Of a stretch of 64,000 nt of DNA, positions 24,828 through 33,578 are shown piece by piece. The position numbers were made by a program, and so were the translations under genes. Each line of letters opens with the position of its first letter. Position 1 is the stretch's first letter. Source of the stretch: JADJNY01 sp046349615 (GTDB lineage: Bacteria; Planctomycetota; UBA1135; GCA-002686595); NCBI GenBank assembly GCA_046349615.1, contig JAXMBZ010000006.1, positions 62,001 through 126,000 on the forward strand, given 5' to 3'. The notes below the pieces were generated by a model. That model had not been told where the DNA came from. It worked only from the letters and a program-made list of their open reading frames with translations, and searched no databases.

Positions 24828-26116
24828 ACGCACCGGGCCGAGGGCGCGGAGCGGACACCGCCGCGCGCGGCCTCGTCGTGGGTTCGCTCGGCCCCGTGCG
24901 CGCGATCGGGGTCGCCGCGCTCGGCCTCGGCACGCTGATCCTCGTGCCGTACGTTCGCGCCGCGTCGAGCAGCTCGCGTTCGGAGGACCCGAAGCCCGGC
25001 GCGCAGGAGCCGAAGCCCGCTCCCGACGCGAAGCAGCCCGACGTCCCCCGGCCGAAGCTCCCGCCGCGCGTCGCGATCGGCGGCGTCCGCCTGCTCGAGA
25101 CGACCTCGACCGTCGTGTTCGCGGGGCGCGAGAAGGAGCCGCACGAGCTCGTCGCGACCTTCGCGTTCCCCGAGCGCGCGCGCCTCGCGCTCAGCGCGCC
25201 CGTCGCGGAGGGCGTCGCCGCTCGAGAGCTGCGCTACCGCTTCGGCCCGAACGTGTACGGCGCGTCGAACGAGCGCGCTTCGACGGTGCTCGCCGGCGCG
25301 GCGCGGCTCGAGGTGCTCCGCGACCTCGAGCTGCGCGCGGCGCTGTTCCTGTGGCCGGACGGCGTCGAGTGGAAGGGCGACGGGCTCGTGCGCGAGGCCG
25401 CGCGCGGCGAGCTCGGCACGCTCCGCGCGACGCTCCCCGCGCCGAGCGCGCCGCCGACGGAGCTCGCGCTCGTCGACGCGCAGGGCGCGTGTCTCGTCGC
25501 GTTCCGCGCGGTCACCTGGGTCGAGGAGAAGGGGCGCAGGTTCCCTGCGACGCTCGAAGCCTGGCGCGGGGACGCCCTCGGCTACCGCGAGACGGTCCAG
25601 GAGCGCGACACGACGCGCACCTACGTCGACTCCTACTTCCTCCCCGGCGATCGGCGCGAGGGGCCGGTCGAGTCCGACCGCGTGTTCGGCCGCGTGCGCG
25701 ACACCGAGCTCCCGCGCTTCGCGGCCCGGCGCGTCGAGCTCGCCGGAGGGCTCACCTGGAGCGCCGTGCGGCCGGAACTCGAGCGGATCACGCGCGAGTG
25801 GGCGGCGATCCTCGCGCCGAAGGGCCTCGCGGTCGAGCCCAACTGGACGGTCGAGCTCGGCGCCGCCGGTGAGCCGAAGGCCGTGCTCGTCCGCCTCGCG
25901 AAGCCGCCCGAGGTGCTCCCCGAGGGCTTCGCCTGGAGCACGGCCGGTCCCGCCCGCGTCGTCGCGCTCGAGGGCGTCGAAGGCCTCGCCGGCATCGATC
26001 TCTCGAAGCTCCGGGAGAGCCTGCCGCCCACGGCGCGCCTCGGCGCTCCGTACGTCCGGGTGCCCGCTCAGCCGGGCGGCGTGCTCGTGGTCCAGCCCTG
26101 GGCGAAGGGCGAGTGA
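24824..26116 (+). CDS. Membrane-anchored periplasmic protein, unknown function
   Basis: 430 aa from GTG 24824, which overlaps the HEAT lipoprotein stop; an ATG 15 bases earlier (24809) is possible. A single hydrophobic stretch (AIGVAALGLGTLILVPYVRA, about residues 25-44) is a signal or anchor. A Pro/Lys linker follows, then a strand-rich domain with no motif I recognise (ETTSTVVFAGREKEPHELVA, YRETVQERDTTRTYVDSYF). Coupling to the HEAT-repeat lipoprotein suggests the two products work together at the envelope. Confidence 0.7.
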   Translation: MNAPGRGRGADTAARGLVVGSLGPVRAIGVAALGLGTLILVPYVRAASSSSRSEDPKPGAQEPKPAPDAKQPDVPRPKLPPRVAIGGVRLLETTSTVVFAGREKEPHELVATFAFPERARLALSAPVAEGVAARELRYRFGPNVYGASNERASTVLAGAARLEVLRDLELRAALFLWPDGVEWKGDGLVREAARGELGTLRATLPAPSAPPTELALVDAQGACLVAFRAVTWVEEKGRRFPATLEAWRGDALGYRETVQERDTTRTYVDSYFLPGDRREGPVESDRVFGRVRDTELPRFAARRVELAGGLTWSAVRPELERITREWAAILAPKGLAVEPNWTVELGAAGEPKAVLVRLAKPPEVLPEGFAWSTAGPARVVALEGVEGLAGIDLSKLRESLPPTARLGAPYVRVPAQPGGVLVVQPWAKGE

Positions 26117-26253
26117 CCACTCCCGGCGCGCCGGGATGCGACAGATCGGAGCGAACCGAGCCTCCCGCACCCCGCGGGCGGCCTGCCGCGGAGCGAACGC
26201 ACGCGGCACCCGGTTTGCAGATCCTCAACGTCGAAGTCCCCGAGGTGAACCTC

Positions 26254-28638
26254 ATGAACACCCACCGCCCCTTCTCGCTGGCCGCTTTGACCGCTCTGGG
26301 TCTGCTCGTGCTCGCGCCCGAGGCCCGCTCCATGGCAGGGGATCGTCAGCGCGGCGGCGCGTCCGGCGGCGGTGGGTCGAGCGCGCCGGTCTCCCGTCCG
26401 GCGCCCTCGCGCGGCGACGGCGGCGCGGCGCGGTCCGCGCCGACCCCGCGCTCCGCCCCGGCGGCGCCGCAGGTCCAGCGTGAGCGTCCTTCGACGCCCG
26501 CGCCGACTCCGACGCCGCGGTACGACCCGCCGGCGCGACGCGAGGCACCTTCGCCCACGCCGGTGACCACGTCGCCGCGCTCGGCTCCGGCCCCGACTCC
26601 GATTCCGGACCGGGGAGGGGCGGCGGGCGGCGGGGGCCGCTCGGGAACTTCGACGACGCCGAACTCGGGCGGCAGCCCTTGGGTCCCGACTCGGCGAGAC
26701 GACTCCGCGCGCACGGCGCCCCGCCGCGAAGCTCCGCCCCAACCGACGCCGTGGGTCGACGGGGGGTCGACCCCGACGTCGTCGGGCGGAGCTTCCGGCG
26801 GCGGCGTCCCGACCTCGCGCCGCGTCGACGACGGGTCGAACGGCTGGAGCGACCGACGGAGCGAGAGCCCGCGCATCCCGCCCGGCGGCACCTCGGGTGA
26901 GCGCCTCGATCGCGTCTACGACTCGACGAACCCGCGGACGATCGACCTCTCGGGGGTCGGCGCGCCGACGCGCGCGCGCTTCCCCACCCCCACGACCTCG
27001 TCCGGCCCGACGCGTCCGGGGCTCGGCGCGCGGCGCGTCGACGCGCTCGACCGCGCCGCCTCGACGGGCGCACGCCGACTCGAAGGACTGGACGCGCGCT
27101 CGGAAACGCCCGTGCGGCTCGACACGCCGATCGCGGCGGACGTCGATCACGCCTCGCTGCGCGACCGCTACGCGCGGCGCGGCGAACTCGGTCAACCCGG
27201 CGAGGCGCGACGTCGCGAGGCGCTCGCGGACGCGGCGAAGGGGGCCGAGGCCTCGCGCGCGCTCGACGGTTCGCGCCGCAAGGAGGCGCAGGACTCGTCG
27301 CCTCCGGCGCTCGACGGCGAACGGCGCAAGGCCGCGCTCGACGCCGAGACCACGAAGGGCACGCCCGGCGCGCGCGTGCTCGATGGTTCGCGCCGCAAGG
27401 AAGCGTTCGGCGCGCAGCGTCCGGAGCTCGACGGCCGCCGCCGCAAGGAAGCGCTCACCGAGGACTCGGCGAAGCCCCGCGCGCACGACGGCACGCTGCG
27501 CAAGGAGCGCCTCGCGTCCGAGGACCACGCGACGGCGAACGACCACGAGCGCCGCATCCGCGCCGCGCGTGTCGCCGCGGTCCAAGAAGCGAAGCTCGAG
27601 CACCTCGCCGAGCTCCGCCGCACGCGCCGCGCCGAATACGACCGCGTCCGCGCGACCGGGGACCGCATCGCCGTCGCGACGAACACCGGCCTCGCCGTCG
27701 CGCTCGGCACGACCTTCGGCGCCTGCGGGTCGCGCGCGCCGTGGGGCTTCTGGGACCCGTACTGGACCGGATACCACGGCGGACACCACTACGAGTGCAA
27801 CCCGTGGACGAACTGGGGCGTCACGTGGTGGTGGGGTTGGACGTCGTGGGCCTGGCCGTGCTCCTCCTGGACGTTCGGCTACTGGTCGAACCACTGGAGC
27901 TTCTGGTGGGGCAACCACGGCTCGCCGTGGTGGTCCTACGGCTGCGGTTCGTACCCCGTCTACTACTCGGCGATCGTCTACGACACCTACGACCCGGCTC
28001 CGGTCGTCGTGTACCGCGAGCCCGTCGTGATCGTGCAGGAAGCCCCCGCGCCCGAGGCGCCCCTCGCGCCGGCGCCGGCTCCCGCCGCGCCCGCGGGCGA
28101 GGGCGTCGTCCGCCCCGGCGACTCGGTCGTGCCCGTCCCCGCGAAGCCCGCGCAGGACGCCGCCGCGTCCGGTCAGGCGTCGACCGTCTACCTCGACAAG
28201 GGCGATGCCGCGTGGCGCGACGGGCGGTATGCCGACGCGGTCCACTTCTACGCGAAGGCCGTCGAAGCGGCGCCCGACGAGGCGGTGCTGCACCTGATCC
28301 TCGCCGACGCCCTCTTCGCGACCGGCGACTACCACTACGCCGCGTACTCGCTGAAGAAGGCGCTCGAGCTCGACGGGACGCTCCTCGAGACGACGCTCGA
28401 CAAGCGGACGCTCTACCCCGATCCGCGCGAGTTCGACCGCCAGCTCGAAGTGCTCGAGCAATACGTCGCCGATCACCCGGTCGACGACGACGCGCGCCTC
28501 CTGCTCGCGGCGAACTACCTGCTCGCGAAGCGCCCCGCGCAGTGCGCGGACGTGCTCTCGAGCCCGTACGCGGTCGCGTTGCGCGAGAGCGCCGTCGGCA
28601 AGGCCGTGCTCGATCGCGCGAATGCGCAGCGCAAGTAG
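26254..28638 (+). CDS. Large secreted Pro-rich/RKEA-repeat/Trp-rich/TPR protein
   Basis: 794 aa. Start at MNTHRPFSLAALTALG, fixed by a good GAGGTGA site at 26242-26248 and a signal peptide ending about residue 25. Order of regions: a Pro/Ser/Gly/Arg-rich disordered stretch (30-330); five copies of a DGxxRKExL unit (about 338-420, e.g. LDGSRRKEAQ, LDGRRRKEAL); a basic helix (HERRIRAARVAAVQEAKLE); a Trp-rich segment with 18 Trp between residues 497 and 560 (TWWWGWTSWAWP); Tyr/Val-rich strands; a Pro/Ala linker; and two or three TPR units (GDAAWRDGRYADAVHFYAKA). Unknown role. The Trp-rich part resembles surface or polysaccharide-contacting segments only in composition. Confidence 0.75.
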   Translation: MNTHRPFSLAALTALGLLVLAPEARSMAGDRQRGGASGGGGSSAPVSRPAPSRGDGGAARSAPTPRSAPAAPQVQRERPSTPAPTPTPRYDPPARREAPSPTPVTTSPRSAPAPTPIPDRGGAAGGGGRSGTSTTPNSGGSPWVPTRRDDSARTAPRREAPPQPTPWVDGGSTPTSSGGASGGGVPTSRRVDDGSNGWSDRRSESPRIPPGGTSGERLDRVYDSTNPRTIDLSGVGAPTRARFPTPTTSSGPTRPGLGARRVDALDRAASTGARRLEGLDARSETPVRLDTPIAADVDHASLRDRYARRGELGQPGEARRREALADAAKGAEASRALDGSRRKEAQDSSPPALDGERRKAALDAETTKGTPGARVLDGSRRKEAFGAQRPELDGRRRKEALTEDSAKPRAHDGTLRKERLASEDHATANDHERRIRAARVAAVQEAKLEHLAELRRTRRAEYDRVRATGDRIAVATNTGLAVALGTTFGACGSRAPWGFWDPYWTGYHGGHHYECNPWTNWGVTWWWGWTSWAWPCSSWTFGYWSNHWSFWWGNHGSPWWSYGCGSYPVYYSAIVYDTYDPAPVVVYREPVVIVQEAPAPEAPLAPAPAPAAPAGEGVVRPGDSVVPVPAKPAQDAAASGQASTVYLDKGDAAWRDGRYADAVHFYAKAVEAAPDEAVLHLILADALFATGDYHYAAYSLKKALELDGTLLETTLDKRTLYPDPREFDRQLEVLEQYVADHPVDDDARLLLAANYLLAKRPAQCADVLSSPYAVALRESAVGKAVLDRANAQRK

Positions 28639-28664
28639 CTCACTGGACGTGTGATTTTCGATGT

Positions 28665-28704
28665 CGAGCGGCGGGTGTCCGGGGGGGCATCCGCCGCTCA
28701 CCTT
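28665..28704. terminator. Strong bidirectional-looking terminator between convergent genes
   Basis: A long imperfect hairpin: arms 28666-28680 and 28685-28699 pair over 15 positions with two G-U wobbles, closing on a GGGG loop. TTTT follows on the plus strand at 28703-28706. It lies between the stops of the Trp-rich TPR gene (+) and the galactokinase-like gene (-). Confidence 0.7.
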
Positions 28705-28717
28705 TTCGTCGCGCGCG

Positions 28718-29926
28718 TCAGAGCGCGAGCTCGCGCGGGCCTGGATCACCCGCGAAGACCTCGACGCGCGGCTTGCGGCCGAAGCGCGGCTCGAAGGCGC
28801 GTTCGAGGCGCTCGGCGAGCTCGACCTCCGCGCCGCGCCTGAGCAGGATCACCGTGCAACCGCCGAAGCCCGCGCCGGTGAGGCGCGAACCGAGCACGCC
28901 CGGACTCTCGACCGCGGTCTCGACGAGCAGGTCGAGCTCGGGCACCGACACGTCGAAGAGCTCGCGCAGCGACGCGTGCGCGCGCGTCATCTGGACGCCG
29001 AGCCCCTGCGGGTCGCGGCGCTGCAGCGCGTCGCGCGCGGCGAACGTGCGGGCGACCTCGTGGATCACGTGCTCCGCGCGGCGCGCGACGGCGGGCTCGA
29101 GCTCGTCGCGATGCTCGTCGAGCACCTCCATGCGCACGTCGCGCAGACAGCGCGCCTCGGGTTGGTGGTGCCGCAGCGCCTCGAACGCGGCGCGGCACTG
29201 CGCGACGCGCTGGTTGAACGCGCCCTGCGCGAGCTCGCGCCGCACGAGCGTGTCCGCGATCGCGATCGAATAGACCCGCGCGTCGAGCGGCATCCACGAC
29301 CACGTCGTGTCGCGGCAGTCGAGCCACAGGAGCTCGCCCGGTCGCGCGAGGCCGACCGCGAACGGATCCATGATGCCGCACTGCACGCCGACGAAGCCGC
29401 GTTCGGCGCGGAGCGCGGCTTGGACGAGCTCCATGCGCTCGCTCTCGAGCTCCCAAAGTCGGTCGAGCACGAACGCGGTGCCGACGCAGATCGAAGCGGA
29501 CGACGAGAGCCCCGCGCCGACGGGCAGGTTGCCGCCGAAGAGGAGCTCGAGCCCCGGGAGCCGCGCCGTGCCGCCGCGCAGCTCGGCGAGCTCGAGCATC
29601 TGGCGCAGGACGCCGAGCGGGTAGTCGCTCCACGCGCTCGAGCGCGACTCGGGCACCGCGTCGAGCTCGAACTCGAGCGCGTGTCCGTCGAGCGTCGACT
29701 CGAAGCGCACGCGGCGGTCCGTGCGCGGGCGGACGGCGAGGAAGGTCCCGCGGTCGATCGCCGTCGGCATGACGGGCCCCCCGTTGTAGTCGAGGTGCGC
29801 CCCCATCAGGTTGACGCGGCCGGGCGAGAAGAAGAGCCGGGGCGTTCCCGCAGCGGCGAATCTCGCTTGGAACTCGGCTCGATGGCGGACGAGCTCCGTC
29901 TCGAGTTCCCCGTGCGGTCGATTCAT
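28718..29926 (-). CDS. GHMP-family sugar kinase, galactokinase-like
   Basis: 402 aa from the second in-frame Met (29926; the frame reaches 29977). GHMP motifs are complete: motif I PGRVNLMGAHLDYNGG (residues 35-50), ATP-binding motif II NLPVGAGLSSSASI, CGIMDPFAVGL with the catalytic Asp, and motif III GSRLTGAGFGGCTVIL. Galactokinases have Glu in motif I (GEHTDYN), which contacts the sugar; here it is Ala43, as in galacturonokinase-type enzymes. The substrate may thus differ from galactose. Its neighbours (a lipoprotein and a glycosyltransferase) do not settle the substrate. Confidence 0.8.
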   Translation of the reverse strand: MNRPHGELETELVRHRAEFQARFAAAGTPRLFFSPGRVNLMGAHLDYNGGPVMPTAIDRGTFLAVRPRTDRRVRFESTLDGHALEFELDAVPESRSSAWSDYPLGVLRQMLELAELRGGTARLPGLELLFGGNLPVGAGLSSSASICVGTAFVLDRLWELESERMELVQAALRAERGFVGVQCGIMDPFAVGLARPGELLWLDCRDTTWSWMPLDARVYSIAIADTLVRRELAQGAFNQRVAQCRAAFEALRHHQPEARCLRDVRMEVLDEHRDELEPAVARRAEHVIHEVARTFAARDALQRRDPQGLGVQMTRAHASLRELFDVSVPELDLLVETAVESPGVLGSRLTGAGFGGCTVILLRRGAEVELAERLERAFEPRFGRKPRVEVFAGDPGPRELAL

Positions 29927-30016
29927 GCCGAGCGCATCGTTCCATGCCGACGCGCGGGGCGCCAGCGCGGCGGGCACGCCTTTCTCCGGCCTCGCAGCTC
30001 TGCTAGCTTCGGGTGC

Positions 30017-30403
30017 ATGGACTCCACCGCGCGCCTCCCCCGCCGCGCCCGCGCGCTCGCCGCGTGCGTCGCCGCGCTCTGCCTCACCTCCGCGTGCGCG
30101 AGCCTCGAGTTCCGCCGCGACACGCAGACCTCGGGCACGTTCACGTCGCGCGGTTGGTCGTTCACGATCCTCTCGTTCGACATCCCGAAGACGGCGGAGC
30201 AGATCGCGCGCGAGAACGCCTCCGACGCGAACCTCGCGAACACGCAGGTGACGGACGTGCTCGTCGTGCCGTGGTTCGGTCCGCTCGACTGGCTGCTCGA
30301 CATCCTCGGCATCAGGTACTGCCGGATCGACGGAACGTGGGGATTCCCCGGCCCGGTCGAAGGAGAGCGAGCCTCCAACCCAGGATCCACGCCAGGATCT
30401 TGA
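30017..30403 (+). CDS. Small lipoprotein, unknown function
   Basis: 128 aa. Start at MDSTARLPRRARAL; the signal ends in LCLTSAC, a good lipobox. The mature part (SRGWSFTILSFDIPKTAEQI, VVPWFGPLDWLLDILGIRYC) is conserved-looking but matches no family I can name. Its last 92 bases overlap, in antisense, the 3' end of the GT2 glycosyltransferase gene. The final Pro/Gly/Ser-rich residues may therefore be a read-on tail rather than functional sequence. Confidence 0.7.
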   Translation: MDSTARLPRRARALAACVAALCLTSACASLEFRRDTQTSGTFTSRGWSFTILSFDIPKTAEQIARENASDANLANTQVTDVLVVPWFGPLDWLLDILGIRYCRIDGTWGFPGPVEGERASNPGSTPGS

Positions 30404-31103
30404 AGCCCGCGCGCGCGCTTCCGGCGAGCGTGCCCGTGATCTTGCTCGTGCCGATGCGCTCGCGATAGCGCACCGCCACCTCGCGCACGGTGAGTCGCGC
30501 GACGCGCGCCTTGAGCTGCATCTCGACCGTCCAACCGTAGTCCTCGTCGCGCATCGCGAGGTGGCGCAGCGCGTCGACGCGGATCGCGCGGAACGGCCCG
30601 AGGTCCGTGTGCCGCGCGCCGAAGAGCACGCGCATCAACGCGCACGCGAGCGCGTTCCCGAAGCGCGCCTGCGGGAGGAGCACGCGCCCGCCGCGCGGCC
30701 CCGCGACGCGCGAACCGACGACGAAATCGGCCTCGCCCGCGAGCACCGGCCCCGCGACGAGCGGGAGCTCCTCCGGGAAGTCCGAGTGGTCGCCGTCGAG
30801 GAACACGACGACGTCCTGGTCCGCGAGCGGCGCGAACGGCGCGGCGCGCGCGCCGAGGAGCACCTCGAGCCCCGAGAGGCACGCGCGGCCGTACCCGCGG
30901 CGGTCCTCGCGCACGACAAACGCTCCCGCCGCGCGCGCGACCTCGCCCGTCCGGTCGCGCGAGCCGTTGTCGACGACGACGAGCACGTCGACGCGCTCCT
31001 TCGGCAGCTCGGCGATCACGAGCGGGAGCGCCGCCTCCTCGTCGAGCGCGGGGATCAGGACGGCGACTCGGGGACGGTGCGATGAGGGCTCGACGGGCGG
31101 CAC
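30312..31103 (-). CDS. Family 2 glycosyltransferase (DPM1/DPG-synthase-like)
   Basis: 263 aa. The GT-A fold begins VAVLIPALDEEAALPLVIAE, has VVVDNGSRDRTGEVA and the metal-binding Asp103-Gly-Asp105 in FLDGDHSDFPEEL. YGWTVEMQLKA and YRERIGTSKITG are typical of polyprenyl-phosphate mannosyl/glucosyltransferases. There are no obvious membrane helices, so it is probably a cytoplasmic-face enzyme making an undecaprenyl-phosphate sugar donor (inference). It converges on and overlaps the small lipoprotein gene, and is divergent from the acetyltransferase gene 40 bases away. Confidence 0.88.
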   Translation of the reverse strand: MPPVEPSSHRPRVAVLIPALDEEAALPLVIAELPKERVDVLVVVDNGSRDRTGEVARAAGAFVVREDRRGYGRACLSGLEVLLGARAAPFAPLADQDVVVFLDGDHSDFPEELPLVAGPVLAGEADFVVGSRVAGPRGGRVLLPQARFGNALACALMRVLFGARHTDLGPFRAIRVDALRHLAMRDEDYGWTVEMQLKARVARLTVREVAVRYRERIGTSKITGTLAGSARAGFKILAWILGWRLALLRPGRGIPTFRRSGST

Positions 31104-31143
31104 GCGGCGCGTAGTCTATGCGCGCGCCCGGCGCCTCCCCCAC

Positions 31144-32322
31144 GTGCAGCTCGAGATCGTCTCCCCGCTCCACGACGCGCGCTTCACGGCGCTCCTCGAC
31201 GCCGCGTTCCAGCGCACGGACCGCGAGTCGAAGCTCGTGCGCGAGCTCGCGCGCGGCTACCCGGACTTCGACCCCGGCCTCGCGCTGCTCGCGTCGGACG
31301 GCGGCGCGCCGCTCGGCTGCGCGCTCTTCGTGCCGCGGACGATCCGTCTGCGCGGCGCGTGGGTGAAGGTCGCGATCGCGGCGCCGATCGGGGTCCATCC
31401 CGCGGCGCATCGTCGCGGCGTCGGACGCTTCCTGCTCGCGACGGGCCTCGGCGCGCTGAAAGACCGCGGCCTGCGCGGCGCGATCGGGATCGGCGCGAGC
31501 GAGTTCTACGGCGCGTTCGGCTTCGAGAGCGCGTTCAACGCCTACGTCCAGCGCGTGCCGGTGCTCGCGCTGCCGGTGGAGGGCGACACGTCGAATTGGC
31601 GCGGGCTCGCCGAGCGCGACCTCGCGCTGCTCCCCGAGCTCCACGCGCGCTGCCTCGAGGGCGTCGACGGGTGCGAGCTCCGTCGCGCGGCCGCGCTCGA
31701 ATGGGAGAGCGCCGCGCCGGGCTCGTACACGCTCGTCGCCGAGCGGGACGGCGCGCTCGAGGCCGCACTGCGCTTCCGCGTGCGCGCGGAGGTCGAGCTC
31801 TCCGAGTGCGTCGTCGCGAACCCCGCCGGCGTCGACTCCGTGCTGCGCTTCCTCCGGCGCCTCGCGCGCGAACACTCGCGCGGGCGCGTCGACACGCACC
31901 TGCCGCCGAGCCATCCCGTCGCGCGCGAGCTCTTCCGCCGCGGCGCCGTGAACGAGTCGAACCGCCTCGGCGGCGCCGCGCGTCTCGCGGTCGTCGATTG
32001 GCCGGGGCTCTTCGCGGACACGCGTGCGAGCTGGCTCGCCGCGCTCGAGCGTGCGAAGCGCGACGCGGTGTCGCTCGGCCTCGGCGGCGTCGACCACGAG
32101 CTCGCGCGCCGCGGAAGCGAGCTCGTCGTGACGCCGGGCCGGCGCGCGAGCGCGCACGTCGCGCTCCCCGCGGGCTGGAGTGCCGGGCTCGTCACGGGCC
32201 AGCTCGACCACCGCGACCTCGTGTTCGCGCACGGCGCCGAGCCGGAGCTCGCTCGAGCGTTCTTCCCGGGCGGCACGCCGCAGTGGAGCTACGCGCCGAT
32301 CTTCGAGGTCGCCGACGAATGA
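31144..32322 (+). CDS. Eis-like GNAT acetyltransferase
   Basis: 392 aa from GTG 31144. The N-terminal GNAT domain has the acetyl-CoA-binding strand VKVAIAAPIGVHPAAHRRGVGRF followed by GASEFYGAFGFESAF, as in Eis/YhbS-type proteins. The second half (from about residue 150) looks like the additional GNAT/sterol-carrier-like region of the Eis family. Possible substrates include amines, aminoglycosides or protein lysines. The last 36 bases before the convergent PPIase form a hairpin. Confidence 0.75.
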   Translation: MQLEIVSPLHDARFTALLDAAFQRTDRESKLVRELARGYPDFDPGLALLASDGGAPLGCALFVPRTIRLRGAWVKVAIAAPIGVHPAAHRRGVGRFLLATGLGALKDRGLRGAIGIGASEFYGAFGFESAFNAYVQRVPVLALPVEGDTSNWRGLAERDLALLPELHARCLEGVDGCELRRAAALEWESAAPGSYTLVAERDGALEAALRFRVRAEVELSECVVANPAGVDSVLRFLRRLAREHSRGRVDTHLPPSHPVARELFRRGAVNESNRLGGAARLAVVDWPGLFADTRASWLAALERAKRDAVSLGLGGVDHELARRGSELVVTPGRRASAHVALPAGWSAGLVTGQLDHRDLVFAHGAEPELARAFFPGGTPQWSYAPIFEVADE

Positions 32323-32325
32323 AAC

Positions 32326-32359
32326 GCGCGCGGGCCCGCGTGACCGCGAACCCGCGCGC
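32326..32359. terminator. Hairpin between convergent acetyltransferase and PPIase genes
   Basis: GCGCGCGGG (32326-32334) pairs perfectly with CCCGCGCGC (32351-32359), 16-base loop. It directly follows the plus-strand stop and touches the minus-strand stop. There is no T run, so intrinsic termination is uncertain. Confidence 0.35.
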
Positions 32360-33417
32360 TACTTCACGCGCTGCACGAGCACGAAGCCCAGCGTGCTCTC
32401 GAACACCTGCGCGTCGCCCGGCTTCTGCGCGAAGACCGTGAGGAAAGGCCGCGGCAAGTCGGGCATCGTGCGATGCACCCAACCGAGCTCGCCGCCGCGC
32501 TCCTTGCCGCCCTGGTCGTCGTTCACCTCGCGCGCCAGCACGCCGAAATCCTCACCCTTCTGGAGGCGCGCGAGCAGTGCGTCGGCGAGCTCCTTCGCTT
32601 CGAGCTGGTTGCGCGTCGTCTTCGTGCCGACGCCGAGCGCCTTGTCGTGCTGCACGAGGATCGCGCGCACGCGCGCCCAGTTGTTCTCGCGCAGCGAGCC
32701 GTCGACCGCCGTGAGCGGGACGCGCTTCAAGATGTGCCAGCCGATCGGCGAGCGCAGCGGCGGCGTCGTCTCCCCCACGCCGAGCTCGAACGCCGCGGCC
32801 TTGAGCAGCGTGTCGCGGGCGCCGCGCTCGTAGATCGCGAACTGTCCGCCGCGCTCCGCGCACGCGCGGTCGGTCGAGTGCTCGCGGACCATCTGCACGA
32901 AGTCGGCGCCGCGTGCGATCTCCCCCGCGGCGAACTCGATGCGCTTCTTCGCGTCGGCGTCGGTCTCCGGAGCTTCGACGCGGAGCTCGAGCACCGCGGC
33001 CCAGGTGTCGATGCGCTGGAAGACGTGCACGCCGTCCGGCAGCACGATCGGCGCGCTGACGCCGCCGACGTCGGCGGTGAAGAGGAACGCGTCGAGGTCG
33101 GGCGCGAGCATCCCCTTCGCGAACGAGCCGAGCATTCCGCCGGTCGTCTTGTCCGGCGCCTCCGAGACCTCGACGACCGTCCGCGCGAAGTCGACGCCGC
33201 CGCGCAGGCGGAGCGCGAGGTCCTGCGCGCGCTCGAGCGCGGCCTCCTTCGTCCGGGTCGTGCCCGGCGGCGCGTGCTCGGCGCCCTGGAACGCGAGCAG
33301 CACGTGCCGCGCGGAACGGAGCTCCGGCGGCGCCGGATCGAGGTAGAGCGGGTGGAGGAGCGTCGAGACCTGCGGCGCGAGGGCCGCGACGACCGCGGTG
33401 AGGAACGGCGCGAACAT
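32359..33417 (-). CDS. Exported parvulin-type peptidyl-prolyl isomerase with three tandem domains
   Basis: 352 aa from MFAPFLTAVVAAL (the frame reaches 33507). A short signal or anchor is followed by three PpiC-like units: RSARHVLLAFQGA to VFQRIDTW (about 35-140), LELRVEAPETDADAKKRIEF to GWHILKRV (about 145-235), and WARVRAILVQHDK to FVLVQRVK (about 248-352). Each holds the parvulin pattern of a helix with long Lys/Arg-rich spacing, a D/SFxxxVxExS strand and a GWHI/GVHV/GFVL terminal strand. The role is probably assisting folding of exported proteins. Confidence 0.8.
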   Translation of the reverse strand: MFAPFLTAVVAALAPQVSTLLHPLYLDPAPPELRSARHVLLAFQGAEHAPPGTTRTKEAALERAQDLALRLRGGVDFARTVVEVSEAPDKTTGGMLGSFAKGMLAPDLDAFLFTADVGGVSAPIVLPDGVHVFQRIDTWAAVLELRVEAPETDADAKKRIEFAAGEIARGADFVQMVREHSTDRACAERGGQFAIYERGARDTLLKAAAFELGVGETTPPLRSPIGWHILKRVPLTAVDGSLRENNWARVRAILVQHDKALGVGTKTTRNQLEAKELADALLARLQKGEDFGVLAREVNDDQGGKERGGELGWVHRTMPDLPRPFLTVFAQKPGDAQVFESTLGFVLVQRVK

Positions 33418-33516
33418 GCGCGTCGGAAGATACGCGCTCGGCCGCGGAGACGCGAACGCGGGGCCGCGACCGGGACGCGCGCGGGGCGCGGCGGGAGCGA
33501 CGCGCACGCTCCGAGC

Positions 33517-33578
33517 TCACGGGAGCTCGACGCGCACGTCGTGCTCGTCACGGGAGCTCGACCCGCACCTCGTACTCG
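33517..33578. repeat. Tandem duplication of the 3' end of the adjacent gene
   Basis: Two adjacent 31-base copies (33517-33547 and 33548-33578) match at 28 of 31 positions. The second copy encodes the last nine residues plus stop of the large repeat protein (EYEVRVELP). The first is a ghost copy just beyond the stop, reading EHDVRVELP in another frame. Confidence 0.9.
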
